A DNA stretch of 64,000 nt, from assembly GCF_001718695.1 (NCBI RefSeq), contig NZ_CP013421.1, positions 806,001-870,000 of the forward strand, written 5' to 3'. Positions 20,699 through 28,843 of the stretch are shown here, piece after piece. This stretch comes from Burkholderia ubonensis. Its GTDB lineage: Bacteria > Pseudomonadota > Gammaproteobacteria > Burkholderiales > Burkholderiaceae. The first letter of the stretch is position 1. Each line of letters begins with the position of its first letter. A model generated the notes under the pieces. It was not told where the DNA came from. It saw only the letters and a list, made by a program, of their open reading frames with translations, and ran no database searches. The translations under genes were made by a program, and so were the position numbers.

Positions 20699-23600
20699 GC
20701 GACCTCCCCGGCGGCGCCCGCCTTCATCACCATCAGCCGCTGCCCGGCCACCACCGCCGCGCCCGGCGCGCAATCGATCGTCTCGATCGTGCCGCTTTCC
20801 GTTGCCGTCACCGCCACCTCCATCTTCATCGACTCGACGATCGCGACGACCTGACCTTCGGTCACGCGCTCGCCGGCTTCGACCAGCACCTTCCAGACGC
20901 TGCCCGACACGTCCGCCGCAATCGCGCGCTGCGTAGCGTCGAGCGCGCCCGCGACGCGCGCCGCTTGCGCGTCGCCCGGCTCGGCGTCGCCGACGTATTC
21001 CGCATGCCCGGCCGCGCGCCAGCGCTCACGCTCCGCGTCGAACGCGGCCTGCTGCGAGGCCTTGAACGCGGCGATCGAATCGGCCTCGTCGCGCAGGAAG
21101 CCGTTGTATGCGCGCAGGTCGAATACCGATTCCTCGATCTTCAGCGCCGCGCGGCCCGCGATGAAATCCGCGCGCAGCGCACTCAGCTCCGCTTCGCTCA
21201 CTTCGTAGAAGCGAATCTCGTCGAAGAAGCGCAGCAGCCACGGCTTGCCGGCCTCGAATTCGCGCGTGGTCCGATGGCGGTTCCACATCTGCACCGTGCG
21301 GCCGACGAACTGGTAGCCGCCCGGCCCTTCCATCCCGTACACGCACAGGTACGCGCCGCCGATGCCGACCGCATTCTCGGGCGTCCACGTGCGGGCGGGG
21401 TTGTATTTGGTGGTCACGAGCCGGTGCCGCGGATCGATCGGCGTCGCGACGGGCGCGCCGAGATAGACGTCGCCGAGCCCCATCACCAGATAGCGCGCGT
21501 CGAACACGATGCGCTTCACGTCGTCGATGTGGGCGAGGCCGTTGATGCGGCGGATGAACTCGATGTTGCTCGGGCACCACGGCGCATCGGGCCGCACCGA
21601 TTGCATGTAGCGCTCGATCGCGACGCGGGTCGACGGATCGTCCCACGACAGCGGCAGATGCACGATGCGGTTCGGCACGCGCATGTCGGTTACGTCGGGC
21701 AGTTCGCGCTCGGCGGCCTGCAGATGCACGAGCAGCGCATCGAGCGGCAGCGTGCGCGGGTCGAACTGCACCTGCAGCGAACGGATGCCCGGCGTCAGGT
21801 CGAGCATGCCGGGCAGACGATGCGCGTCGAGCCAGCACATCAGCGCATGCACGCGAAAACGCAGGTTCAGGTCGAGCACGAGCGGCCCGTATTCGACGAG
21901 CACGTTGCGATCGCCGGAGCGCCGGTAGACGACGCCGATGCCGCCGCCGGCCGATGCGTCGCGCGCCAGTATGCAGTCGCCGGGCTCGCTGGGCTCGGCG
22001 GTCGAGCCGGTTATGACGGCCGGCGCGGCGGGCGCGAGCGCGGCGGCCAGGGCCGTGACGAAGGTTTGCGTCGCACTACTCGCGGCCGCATCTGTTTCGG
22101 CGGTATTCGAGGCTATAGCGCCGTCGGCCGCCCCACCCGGCAACGCCGACACCACGTCCGCCGCCACGCGCACGAACTGCACGGTATCGCCCGGCCGCAG
22201 CTGGCCGAGCTTCCACAGCTCGTCGCGCACGACCGTGACCGGACACACGAAGCCGCCGAGGCTCGGCCCGTCCGGGCCGAGGATCACCGGCATGTCGCCG
22301 GTGAAATCGACGGCGCCGATCGCGTATGCGTTGTCGTGGATGTTCGACGGATGCAGGCCGGCCTCGCCGCCGTCGGCCCGCGCCCATTGCGGCTTCGGGC
22401 CGATCAGCCGCACGCCCGTGCGGCTAGAGTTGTAGTGAACCGTCCATTGCGTGCCGTAGAGCATCGCGATGTCGTCCGGCGTGAAGAAGTCCGGCGCACC
22501 GTGCGGACCGTCGAGCACGCCGAGCGTCCACGCATGCGTGAGCGCGGGAATCTCGGCCGCGGGCAGCGTCGCACCGGCGTCGCCGCGCGCGGCGACGGCG
22601 TGCAGGTGCAGCACGTCGCCGCGGCGCAGCGCGCGCCCCGCGTGGCCGCCGAATTGGCCGAGCGTGAAGGTCGCCTTGCTGCCGAGATAGTCGGGCACCT
22701 GCAACCCGCCTTTCACCGCGAGGCATGCGCGCACGCCCGCGCCGGTCACGCCGCCGAGCTTCAGCACCGCGCCCGGCCGCGCGCGCAACACCTGCCAGAA
22801 CGGCGCAGGCTCGCCGTCGAGGGTCGCCGCGAGCGGCGCGCCGCCGAGCACGAACAGCGTCGCCGTGTTGAAGCGCAGCGTCGCGCCGACCATCGTGAAT
22901 TCGAGCCCGGCCGCGTCGCGCGGGTTGCCGAGCAGCGCGTTCGCGAGGTCGAACGCGCGGTCGTCCATCGGCCCCGACGGCGGCACGCCGACGCTCCAGT
23001 AGCCGACGCGCCCCGGCGCCTGCTGCACGGTGGTCTGCACGCCGCCGTCGAGCACGTCGATCGTATGCGGCGCGAACGCGAAGCGCGACAGGAACGCGGT
23101 GGTCGGCGCGCCGCGCGCGAACGTGTCCGAGCCGGCGATGGCGCGCAGGTAATCGAGGTTGGTCTCGATCCCGTACAGCTCGGTGCGCGCCAGCGCGGCC
23201 TGCAGCGTGGCCAGCGCATCGCGGCGCGTGTCGCCGCGCACGATCAATTTCGCGAGCAGCGGATCGTAATGCGCGCTGATCTCCGTGCCCGCCTCGATCC
23301 AGCCGTCGACGCGCACGTCGTCGGGAAACGCGACGTGCGTGAGCAGCCCCGCGCTCGGCTGGAACTGCTTGTTCGGGTCCTCCGCGTAGAGCCGCACCTG
23401 GATGCTCGCGCCGCGCGGCGCGACGGCGAGCGCGTCGAGCGGCGGCAGATCGCCTTCGGCCTGCAGGATCATCCATTCGACGAGATCGATGCCCGTCACC
23501 GCTTCGGTCACGCAATGCTCGACCTGCAAGCGCGTGTTGACCTCGAGAAAATAGAAGTGCCGCGCGCTCGCGTCGAACACGAACTCGACCGTGCCGGCCG

Positions 23601-24408
23601 ACGCGTAGCCGACCGCGCGCGCGAGCCGCACCGCGCTCGCGTGCAGCGCGTCGCGTTCGGCGGCGGTCAAGTCGGGCGCGGGCGTTTCCTCGATCACCTT
23701 CTGGTTGCGCCGCTGCACCGAGCAATCGCGCTCGCCGAGCGCGATCGCGCCGCCGCGGCCGTCGCCGAAAATCTGCACTTCGAGGTGCCGCGCATGCTCG
23801 ACGAACTTCTCCAGATAGACGCCCGCATGCGCGAAGTTCGCATTGCCGAGCCTCACGACGGAGTCGAACGCCGCGTCGAGCTGCGCCGCATCGCGGCACA
23901 GCGACATGCCGATGCCGCCGCCGCCGGCCGTGCTCTTGAGCATCACCGGATAGCCGATCGCATCGGCTGCGGCAAGCGCCGCCGCGACGTCGCCGAGCAG
24001 CCCGGTGCCGGGCAGCAGCGCGACGCCGTGCGCGGCGGCAAGCTCGCGCGCGGTGTGCTTGAGGCCGAACGCGCGCATGTGCTCGCCGCGCGGGCCGATG
24101 AAACGCAGGCCGGCCGCCTCGCATGCATCGGCGAAGCCCGCATGCTCGGACAGGAAGCCGTAGCCGGGATGCACGGCCTGCGCGCCGGTTGCGTGCGCGG
24201 CCGCGAGGATCGCCGCGACGTTCAGATAGCTGTCGGCGGCCGGCGCGGGGCCGACGCGTACCGCTTCGTCGGCGAGCGCCACGTGGCGCGCGTCGCGATC
24301 GGCATCGGAGTAGATCGCGACGGACGCGATGCCGAGGCGCTTCAGCGTCCGGATCACGCGGCACGCGATTTCGCCGCGGTTCGCGACGAGGACTTTGGCG
24401 AATCTCAT
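20695..24408 (-). CDS. biotin-dependent guanidine/urea carboxylase
   Basis: A 1237-residue single-chain carboxylase. The biotin carboxylase domain covers about residues 1-450 ([17 protein letters not shown] loop; [14 protein letters not shown]). A KipA-like then KipI-like carboxyltransferase spans about 455-1100 and a biotinyl domain forms the C-terminus with ESMKMEV, biotin-Lys 1195. An Ala/Thr-rich linker at about 750-810 separates the two carboxyltransferase halves. Homologues are annotated as urea carboxylase. In clusters with guanidine-I riboswitches and DUF1989 pairs, as here, the enzyme is known to prefer guanidine, forming carboxyguanidine. GGGAGGCAGC precedes the ATG. Confidence 0.93.
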   Translation of the reverse strand: MRFAKVLVANRGEIACRVIRTLKRLGIASVAIYSDADRDARHVALADEAVRVGPAPAADSYLNVAAILAAAHATGAQAVHPGYGFLSEHAGFADACEAAGLRFIGPRGEHMRAFGLKHTARELAAAHGVALLPGTGLLGDVAAALAAADAIGYPVMLKSTAGGGGIGMSLCRDAAQLDAAFDSVVRLGNANFAHAGVYLEKFVEHARHLEVQIFGDGRGGAIALGERDCSVQRRNQKVIEETPAPDLTAAERDALHASAVRLARAVGYASAGTVEFVFDASARHFYFLEVNTRLQVEHCVTEAVTGIDLVEWMILQAEGDLPPLDALAVAPRGASIQVRLYAEDPNKQFQPSAGLLTHVAFPDDVRVDGWIEAGTEISAHYDPLLAKLIVRGDTRRDALATLQAALARTELYGIETNLDYLRAIAGSDTFARGAPTTAFLSRFAFAPHTIDVLDGGVQTTVQQAPGRVGYWSVGVPPSGPMDDRAFDLANALLGNPRDAAGLEFTMVGATLRFNTATLFVLGGAPLAATLDGEPAPFWQVLRARPGAVLKLGGVTGAGVRACLAVKGGLQVPDYLGSKATFTLGQFGGHAGRALRRGDVLHLHAVAARGDAGATLPAAEIPALTHAWTLGVLDGPHGAPDFFTPDDIAMLYGTQWTVHYNSSRTGVRLIGPKPQWARADGGEAGLHPSNIHDNAYAIGAVDFTGDMPVILGPDGPSLGGFVCPVTVVRDELWKLGQLRPGDTVQFVRVAADVVSALPGGAADGAIASNTAETDAAASSATQTFVTALAAALAPAAPAVITGSTAEPSEPGDCILARDASAGGGIGVVYRRSGDRNVLVEYGPLVLDLNLRFRVHALMCWLDAHRLPGMLDLTPGIRSLQVQFDPRTLPLDALLVHLQAAERELPDVTDMRVPNRIVHLPLSWDDPSTRVAIERYMQSVRPDAPWCPSNIEFIRRINGLAHIDDVKRIVFDARYLVMGLGDVYLGAPVATPIDPRHRLVTTKYNPARTWTPENAVGIGGAYLCVYGMEGPGGYQFVGRTVQMWNRHRTTREFEAGKPWLLRFFDEIRFYEVSEAELSALRADFIAGRAALKIEESVFDLRAYNGFLRDEADSIAAFKASQQAAFDAERERWRAAGHAEYVGDAEPGDAQAARVAGALDATQRAIAADVSGSVWKVLVEAGERVTEGQVVAIVESMKMEVAVTATESGTIETIDCAPGAAVVAGQRLMVMKAGAAGEVA

Positions 24409-24535
24409 GCTGCCTCCCGCGCGGCGGCGCCGATGGGCGTAGCGCGGCATGCGCCGCGCATCGCTGCGCGCGCAACTATCCGGGCGGCGTGGCGGAGGCG
24501 GCCGCGCGGCGAACGATCGTGAGCGTGCAGGCCGT

Positions 24536-25192
24536 TCATCGGGCCTCCCAGACGAGCAGGCGCACCGGCGTCGGGTTGTAGCCGTTGCACGGATTGTTCA
24601 GCTGCGGGCAGTTCGAGATCAGCACCGTGACGTCCATCTCCGCGCGCATCTCGACGTACTTGCCGGGCGCCGAGATGCCGTCCTCGAACGTGAGCCCGCC
24701 GCTCGGCGTGACCGGCACGTTCATGAAGAAGTTGACGTTGCCGACGAGGTCGCGCTTCGAGAGCCCTGCGCCGGCACCGCACGCGCAGTGCGTGATCGCG
24801 TTGAGGAAGCTGTCGCGGCAGTTGTGCATGTAGCGCTTGTCGAGCGCGTAGCGCACGCTGTTGCTCTCAGCCGCGCACGCGCCGCCGAGCGTGTCGTGAC
24901 GCCCGCAGGTGTCGGCGACGATCGTCGCCATCGGGTTGCCGCGGCTCGACAGCAGCACGCTGCCGGCGCTCAGGTACAGGTTGCGCTGCGCGCGGATCGT
25001 GTCCTGCGCGCTATAGCGTTCGTCGGTGTCGTCGGTGCGGTAGAACAGCGTGTCGACGGCCTGGTTGCCTTCGAGGTCGAGGATCCGGAAGATCTGGCCG
25101 CGCTTCAGGTCGTGCAGCCACGGTTCGCCCGCGGGCAGCGTGGTGTCGTGGATCGCGTCGCGCGGGTCGAGACGGCTTTCGATGATCGGCAT
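24536..25192 (-). CDS. cgdA: carboxyguanidine deiminase subunit (DUF1989, urea carboxylase-associated protein 1)
   Basis: A 218-residue DUF1989 protein, historically 'urea carboxylase-associated protein 1'. Conserved segments include [42 protein letters not shown], metal- or active-site-like Cys/His in [19 protein letters not shown], and [20 protein letters not shown]. With its partner it forms a heteromeric enzyme converting carboxyguanidine to allophanate and ammonia. It sits 127 bases upstream of the carboxylase and 11 bases after its paralogue. Assignment to subunit A rather than B is by similarity to UAAP1. Confidence 0.88.
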   Translation of the reverse strand: MPIIESRLDPRDAIHDTTLPAGEPWLHDLKRGQIFRILDLEGNQAVDTLFYRTDDTDERYSAQDTIRAQRNLYLSAGSVLLSSRGNPMATIVADTCGRHDTLGGACAAESNSVRYALDKRYMHNCRDSFLNAITHCACGAGAGLSKRDLVGNVNFFMNVPVTPSGGLTFEDGISAPGKYVEMRAEMDVTVLISNCPQLNNPCNGYNPTPVRLLVWEAR

Positions 25193-25203
25193 GGCGGCGC
25201 TCC

Positions 25204-25959
25204 TTAGGCGAACAGACGGTCGGTGTTGGCGAAGCCGCGCGTGTTTTCCGCGCAGGCGCACCGGCACGGGTCGTCGTCGGGTGCCGCGCCGTCGGCCGGA
25301 TACGCGCGGTAGGCGATCAGCTTCACGGGCTTCGGCGCATAGTCGGCGCGCGGGTCGAGCGGATGCGGCGCGGTCGAGAACGCCGCGAGCGTGTTCATCT
25401 CGAAGCGCAGGTCGAGCGTGCTGCCGGCCGGCGAATGTCCGACGACGAAATCGAGCGCGCCGTCGTCGCCGGTGTCGAGCCTGCTGAAGAAGTTGACGTT
25501 CGCCGCGAGGTCGCGCGCCGACAAGCCGTATTTCGCGAGCTCGAGCACGAGGCTGTCGCGGCCGTTGCGGACCATCGCGTTGCGCGCGGCCTGATACGAC
25601 GTCGTGCCGTACTTGCTCGCAAAGATCCGCGCGTCGCCGACGCCGCCGAGCGGGTCGTGCCAGCCCAGCGTGTCGGCCGTGATCGACGCGATCACGCGTC
25701 CCATGTCCGTGTACAGCGCATGACCGCGCGTCAGATGCGCGGTGTGCTGCGCCTTCAGCGTATCGGCCATGTTGTAGCGTTCGAGCAGATCTTCCTGGCG
25801 ATGAAAGACGGCGGACAGGTTCGCGCCGCCTTCGATATCGACGATGCGCAGCGCGAGGCCGCGGCGCAGGATGCCGGACCAGTGGGTTCCGGCGGGAATC
25901 AAGGCTTCCCACGCGATGTGTGGCGGCGGGGCGAGAACGGCTTGGGGGCTCGGCGACAT
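25204..25959 (-). CDS. cgdB: carboxyguanidine deiminase subunit (DUF1989, urea carboxylase-associated protein 2)
   Basis: A 251-residue DUF1989 paralogue of the next gene, sharing the same order of motifs: VDIEGGANLSAVFHRQEDLLERYNMADT, DMGRVIASITADTLGWHDPLGG and NVNFFSRLDTGDDGALDF. It has a C-terminal tail rich in Cys (DDDPCRCACAEN). It is the first gene of the minus-strand operon, 56 bases downstream of a guanidine-I riboswitch. CCGGAG precedes the ATG. With CgdA it forms the carboxyguanidine deiminase. Confidence 0.88.
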   Translation of the reverse strand: MSPSPQAVLAPPPHIAWEALIPAGTHWSGILRRGLALRIVDIEGGANLSAVFHRQEDLLERYNMADTLKAQHTAHLTRGHALYTDMGRVIASITADTLGWHDPLGGVGDARIFASKYGTTSYQAARNAMVRNGRDSLVLELAKYGLSARDLAANVNFFSRLDTGDDGALDFVVGHSPAGSTLDLRFEMNTLAAFSTAPHPLDPRADYAPKPVKLIAYRAYPADGAAPDDDPCRCACAENTRGFANTDRLFA

Positions 25960-26015
25960 GACGGCTCCGGGGTCGGTTGGACAAAGGGCGTGAGAGGGCG
26001 ACCGAACGACATCGC

Positions 26016-26152
26016 GACCTCCCGGGCTTTTATCCCTCCGTGGAGCCTCGCCGTTTCCTCTCGTCGAGGCGAAGGCAAGACCGGATTGCTCTCGGACCAG
26101 ACATCGCGCGGCGCGCCTGCGCCACACGACCGGAACCCTAGCGATCCTGAAG
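26016..26152 (-). ncRNA. guanidine-I (ykkC) riboswitch, minus-strand operon leader
   Basis: On the minus strand the leader carries the conserved guanidine-I elements in order: CTAGGGTTCCGG, then CTGGTCCGAGAG, then ACGGAGGGATAAAAGCCCGGG. These are the ligand-pocket segments of the ykkC subtype 1 RNA, which switches genes on when guanidinium binds. It lies directly upstream of the carboxyguanidine deiminase gene. No intrinsic terminator was seen between it and the start codon, so control may act on translation or Rho. Boundaries are approximate. Confidence 0.92.
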
Positions 26153-26190
26153 ATGATGCAAATTGCTTCGCACCTCTCGGGGGTCGATGA

Positions 26191-26206
26191 AGCGAGTTGC
26201 GTGCCA
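26191..26206 (-). promoter_or_regulatory. sigma-54 (-24/-12) promoter for the guanidine catabolic operon
   Basis: On the minus strand, TGGCACG-CAAC-TCGCT matches the consensus TGGCACG-N4-TTGCW with one mismatch, and the GG and GC are ten bases apart. The predicted transcript would start about 30 bases before the riboswitch. This fits nitrogen-limitation control. Confidence 0.75.
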
Positions 26207-26599
26207 GCCGATGCATGAGGACCGCCCGGCGCCCGCACCGCAGCCTGCGACGGCGCGACGACGTGGCGGCATGCTCGAGCAGCCCGGCAGACGCTTGCCC
26301 TCGCGGCGGGCGTGCGGCGCACCATGCGCACGCGCCGGCGCACCGGCTCAGTGCGCCCCGCCTGCGCTTCACGTGCGCGGGCCGCGCGATGCCCAATGGC
26401 ATGGGCATTGCTGAAAATCGCAGCGACGCCACTCGCCATCCGCTCCTTCATGAACAAGCTCGACCTGCTCCGGCGCGCCCTGAGCGCGCTGTTCGCCGCG
26501 CGCTTCATCGAACTTCAGCGCAGCGTGCGACGCCGTTGAGTCGCACGGCCGCGTGCGACCGCGCGCGACCGACACCGATCGGCATCGATTGGCATCGAT
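26207..26599. other. divergent intergenic region between two sigma-54 promoters
   Basis: About 390 bases separating the two guanidine transcription units. It has no convincing gene; a 29-codon open frame at 26450 lacks a ribosome-binding site. It contains a GCAC-N7-GTGC dyad (separate entry) and several related GC-rich half sites, as expected for an upstream activating region. Confidence 0.5.
26337..26357. promoter_or_regulatory. candidate NtrC-type activator site
   Basis: GGCGCAC, seven bases, then GTGCGCC: a perfect inverted repeat. Its core GCAC-N7-GTGC has the symmetry and spacing of NtrC sites (core of TGCACCANNNTGGTGCA). It lies about 130 bases upstream of the minus-strand -24/-12 element and 240 bases from the plus-strand one, suitable for a shared enhancer. 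Confidence 0.45.
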
Positions 26600-26615
26600 T
26601 GGCACGCTTCTCGCT
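26600..26615 (+). promoter_or_regulatory. sigma-54 (-24/-12) promoter for the guanidine binding-protein gene
   Basis: TGGCACG-CTTC-TCGCT matches TGGCACG-N4-TTGCW with one mismatch, the same variant as on the opposite strand. The predicted start, near 26627, lies about 25 bases before the plus-strand riboswitch. Confidence 0.75.
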
Positions 26616-26650
26616 CGACATGACGCCGAGAGGTGCGGCGGTGTCGCATC

Positions 26651-26770
26651 TTAGGGTCGCTAGGGTTCCGGTTCATCGAACGTCTGGTCCGAGAGCAGCC
26701 CGGCGCGCGGGCGTCCGATCACGAAAACGGACGCCCGCGCGCTACACGGCGGGACAAAAGCCCGGGAGAT
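26651..26770 (+). ncRNA. guanidine-I (ykkC) riboswitch, binding-protein gene leader
   Basis: The conserved guanidine-I segments occur in order: CTAGGGTTCCGG (26660-26671), CTGGTCCGAGAG and ACACGGCGGGACAAAAGCCC, ending CGGGAGA. Between the second and third lies a perfect 15-bp stem (GCGCGCGGGCGTCCG with its complement), forming the variable hairpin. It is 139 bases upstream of the ABC binding-protein start. This is a second, independent copy of the riboswitch in the same divergent region. Confidence 0.94.
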
Positions 26771-26909
26771 TGGCGATGGCAACGGCCGTCGCGCCTCTCC
26801 GTGGCCGCCCGTCCGTTCCGCATCCGCAGGAACCGGTCACGCAGCCGGACCGTGTGCTCGCACACGATCCGTATCGACGATCCCGATCCCGGTCTCCTGG
26901 AGAACAACG

Positions 26910-27932
26910 ATGACCCGTCCCGCCTCGGCGTTGCGCCGCCTGCCGTCCTTCCGTCTCATCCGTCATGCCTTGGGGGCCGCCGCCGCGGCCGCCGCGCTGT
27001 GGGCCGCGCCCGCCGCGCACGCGGCCGCGCCGCTGAAGATCGGCTACAGCGACTGGCCGGGCTGGGTCGCCTTCCAGGTCGCGCTCGACAAGGGCTGGTT
27101 CAAGGAAGCCGGCGTCGACGTCGATTTCGAATGGTTCGATTATTCGGCGTCGCTCGATGCGTTCTCCGCGGGCAAGCTCGACGCGGTCGCCGCGACCAAC
27201 GGCGACGCGCTCGTGACCGGCGCGTCCGGCGCGAAGAACGTGATGGTCCTGCTGACCGACTATTCGGCCGGCAACGACATGATCGTCGCGAAGCCGCCGG
27301 TGCGCACCGTCGAGGCGCTGAAAGGCAAGAAGGTCGGCGTCGAGCTGGGCCTCGTCGATCATCTTCTGCTCGAAACCGCGCTGCAGAAGCACGGGCTCAA
27401 GGACGGCGACGTCACGCTCGTGAACGCGAAGACCAACGAACTGCCGCAGGTGCTCGGTTCGTCGTCCGACATCGCCGCGGTGGCCGCATGGCAGCCGAAC
27501 GCCGGCGAGGCGTTGAAGCGCGCACCGGGCGCGCGGGCGATCTTCACGTCGGCCGATGCGCCGGGGCTGATCTACGATGCGATCACGGTCGCGCCGGCGA
27601 GCCTCGCCGCGCGTCGCGCCGACTGGGCGAAGGTCGTCAAGGTCTGGTATCGCTGCGTCGCCTACATCAACGATCCGAAGACGCAGGCCGACGCGGTCAG
27701 GATCATGTCGGCGCGTGTCGGCCTCAAGCCGGAGCAGTATCTGCCGCTGCTGAAGGGCACGCACCTGCTCGACGAGGCGGCCGCGAAGCGCGCGTTCCGC
27801 AAGGGCGACGGGCTCGATTCGATCTACGGCTCGACGCGTAACGCCAACGCGTTCAACGTGCGCAACGCGGTGTACAAGCAGGCGCAGGACGTCGACACGT
27901 ATATCGATCCGCGCTTGGTCGACGCGCACTGA
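26910..27932 (+). CDS. ABC transporter periplasmic binding protein, guanidine uptake (NitT/TauT type)
   Basis: A 340-residue exported binding protein. The signal peptide runs from basic RRLPSFRLIRHALG through an Ala-rich core to AHA, and the mature part starts APLKIGYSDWPGWVAFQVALDKGWFKEAGVDVDFEWF, typical of the nitrate/taurine/thiamine-precursor family. CTGGAGA precedes the ATG. It is the missing third part of the importer whose permease and ATPase end the divergent operon. It has its own riboswitch and sigma-54 promoter. Ligand specificity for guanidine is inferred from context. Confidence 0.92.
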   Translation: MTRPASALRRLPSFRLIRHALGAAAAAAALWAAPAAHAAAPLKIGYSDWPGWVAFQVALDKGWFKEAGVDVDFEWFDYSASLDAFSAGKLDAVAATNGDALVTGASGAKNVMVLLTDYSAGNDMIVAKPPVRTVEALKGKKVGVELGLVDHLLLETALQKHGLKDGDVTLVNAKTNELPQVLGSSSDIAAVAAWQPNAGEALKRAPGARAIFTSADAPGLIYDAITVAPASLAARRADWAKVVKVWYRCVAYINDPKTQADAVRIMSARVGLKPEQYLPLLKGTHLLDEAAAKRAFRKGDGLDSIYGSTRNANAFNVRNAVYKQAQDVDTYIDPRLVDAH

Positions 27933-27934
27933 CC

Positions 27935-27987
27935 GTCGCGCGCTGCGCGCGACGCGAACCGGACCGGCACGCCGCCGCTCCGGTTCG
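27935..27987 (+). terminator. two consecutive hairpins after the binding-protein gene
   Basis: GTCGCGCG-CTG-CGCGCGAC at 27935-27953 is followed by a 9-bp stem, CGAACCGGA at 27955 with TCCGGTTCG ending at 27987. They lie between convergent genes (binding protein and hutC). Neither has a T-run, so they may be Rho-assisted or RNA-stability structures. Confidence 0.45.
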
Positions 27988-28043
27988 ATGTGCGCGTGGC
28001 GAAGTGACGAGGCCGCCACGCCGCGCGCGCGGCAAGCCGATCG

Positions 28044-28799
28044 CTACATCGTCCCGGCGAGGTGAAACCGCGACGCCGGATGCCACAGCCGGACGGACGT
28101 CGCGACCCGTTCGCCGACCCAGGTGCGGCGCTTCAACAGCAGGCACGGTTCGCCGATTTCCATGACGAGATGGCGACGCACCTGCGCGTTCGGCTTCTGC
28201 GCGTAAATCCGGAATTCGGCGCGCTGGATCGGCGCAAGCCGCACCATGTAGTGGTTCGGCGTTTCAACGGTGAAGTCCTGCCCGAGATATTCGGGAAACA
28301 AGGCCGGGTTCACGTAGCGATCTTCGAACTGGATCGGCTCGTCTTCCTCGTAATGCACGATGCGCGAATGGAACACCGGCCCCGAGCGCAGCCCCAGCGC
28401 GTCGATCGCTTCCGGCTCGACGCTGCGCTCGATCAGCAGCACGCGCGCGCTGTGCCGATGGCCGCGCTCCGCGATCTCGTCCGCGATGTTGCGAATTTCC
28501 AGCACCGTCGATTCGTGGTGGCGCTGCTCGACGAACGTGCCCGCGCCCTGGATTCGCGTCAGCACGCGTTCCGTCGTCAATTCACGAAGCGCGCGCGACA
28601 CGGTCATCCGCGCGACCCCGAACTCCTTCACGAGCTCGGCCTCGGTGGGAATCGCGCTGCCCGGTTTCCAGTCGCCGTCGGCGATGCGCTTGACGACATA
28701 GCGCTTGATCTGTTGATACGCGGGCAGCGCGCGTGCCGGCACGTCGTCGCGCGTCGCAGCCGCTCGGCGTGCCGATGCGTGTCGTTCCGTTTCGTTCAT
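28044..28799 (-). CDS. hutC: GntR/HutC-family repressor
   Basis: A 251-residue regulator. The N-terminal GntR winged helix (LPAYQQIKRYVVKRI, then IPTEAELVKEFGVARMTVSRALREL, then RIQGAGTFV) is followed by a UTRA ligand-binding domain ending LLKRRTWVGERVATSVRLWHP. It closely resembles histidine utilisation repressor HutC, whose inducer is urocanate. It is the last gene of the operon, directly after the ammonia-lyase homologue. A site matching the HutC-subfamily consensus lies upstream of the operon at 33652-33664, so autoregulation is likely. Confidence 0.9.
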   Translation of the reverse strand: MNETERHASARRAAATRDDVPARALPAYQQIKRYVVKRIADGDWKPGSAIPTEAELVKEFGVARMTVSRALRELTTERVLTRIQGAGTFVEQRHHESTVLEIRNIADEIAERGHRHSARVLLIERSVEPEAIDALGLRSGPVFHSRIVHYEEDEPIQFEDRYVNPALFPEYLGQDFTVETPNHYMVRLAPIQRAEFRIYAQKPNAQVRRHLVMEIGEPCLLLKRRTWVGERVATSVRLWHPASRFHLAGTM

Positions 28800-28843
28800 G
28801 CGCCCTCGACCGAATGAAAGTTGAATGCCGCTGCGCGTCGCCG

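Noticed and set aside
20965..24522. A 1185-codon plus-strand frame opposite the carboxylase
   Set aside because: Antisense to a gene with complete biotin carboxylase and biotinyl motifs; its own translation has no recognisable domain.
26450..26539. A 29-codon open frame (starting MNKLDLLRR) in the divergent riboswitch region
   Set aside because: It has no ribosome-binding site and lies upstream of the plus-strand sigma-54 promoter, so no mapped transcript would contain it in a useful position.
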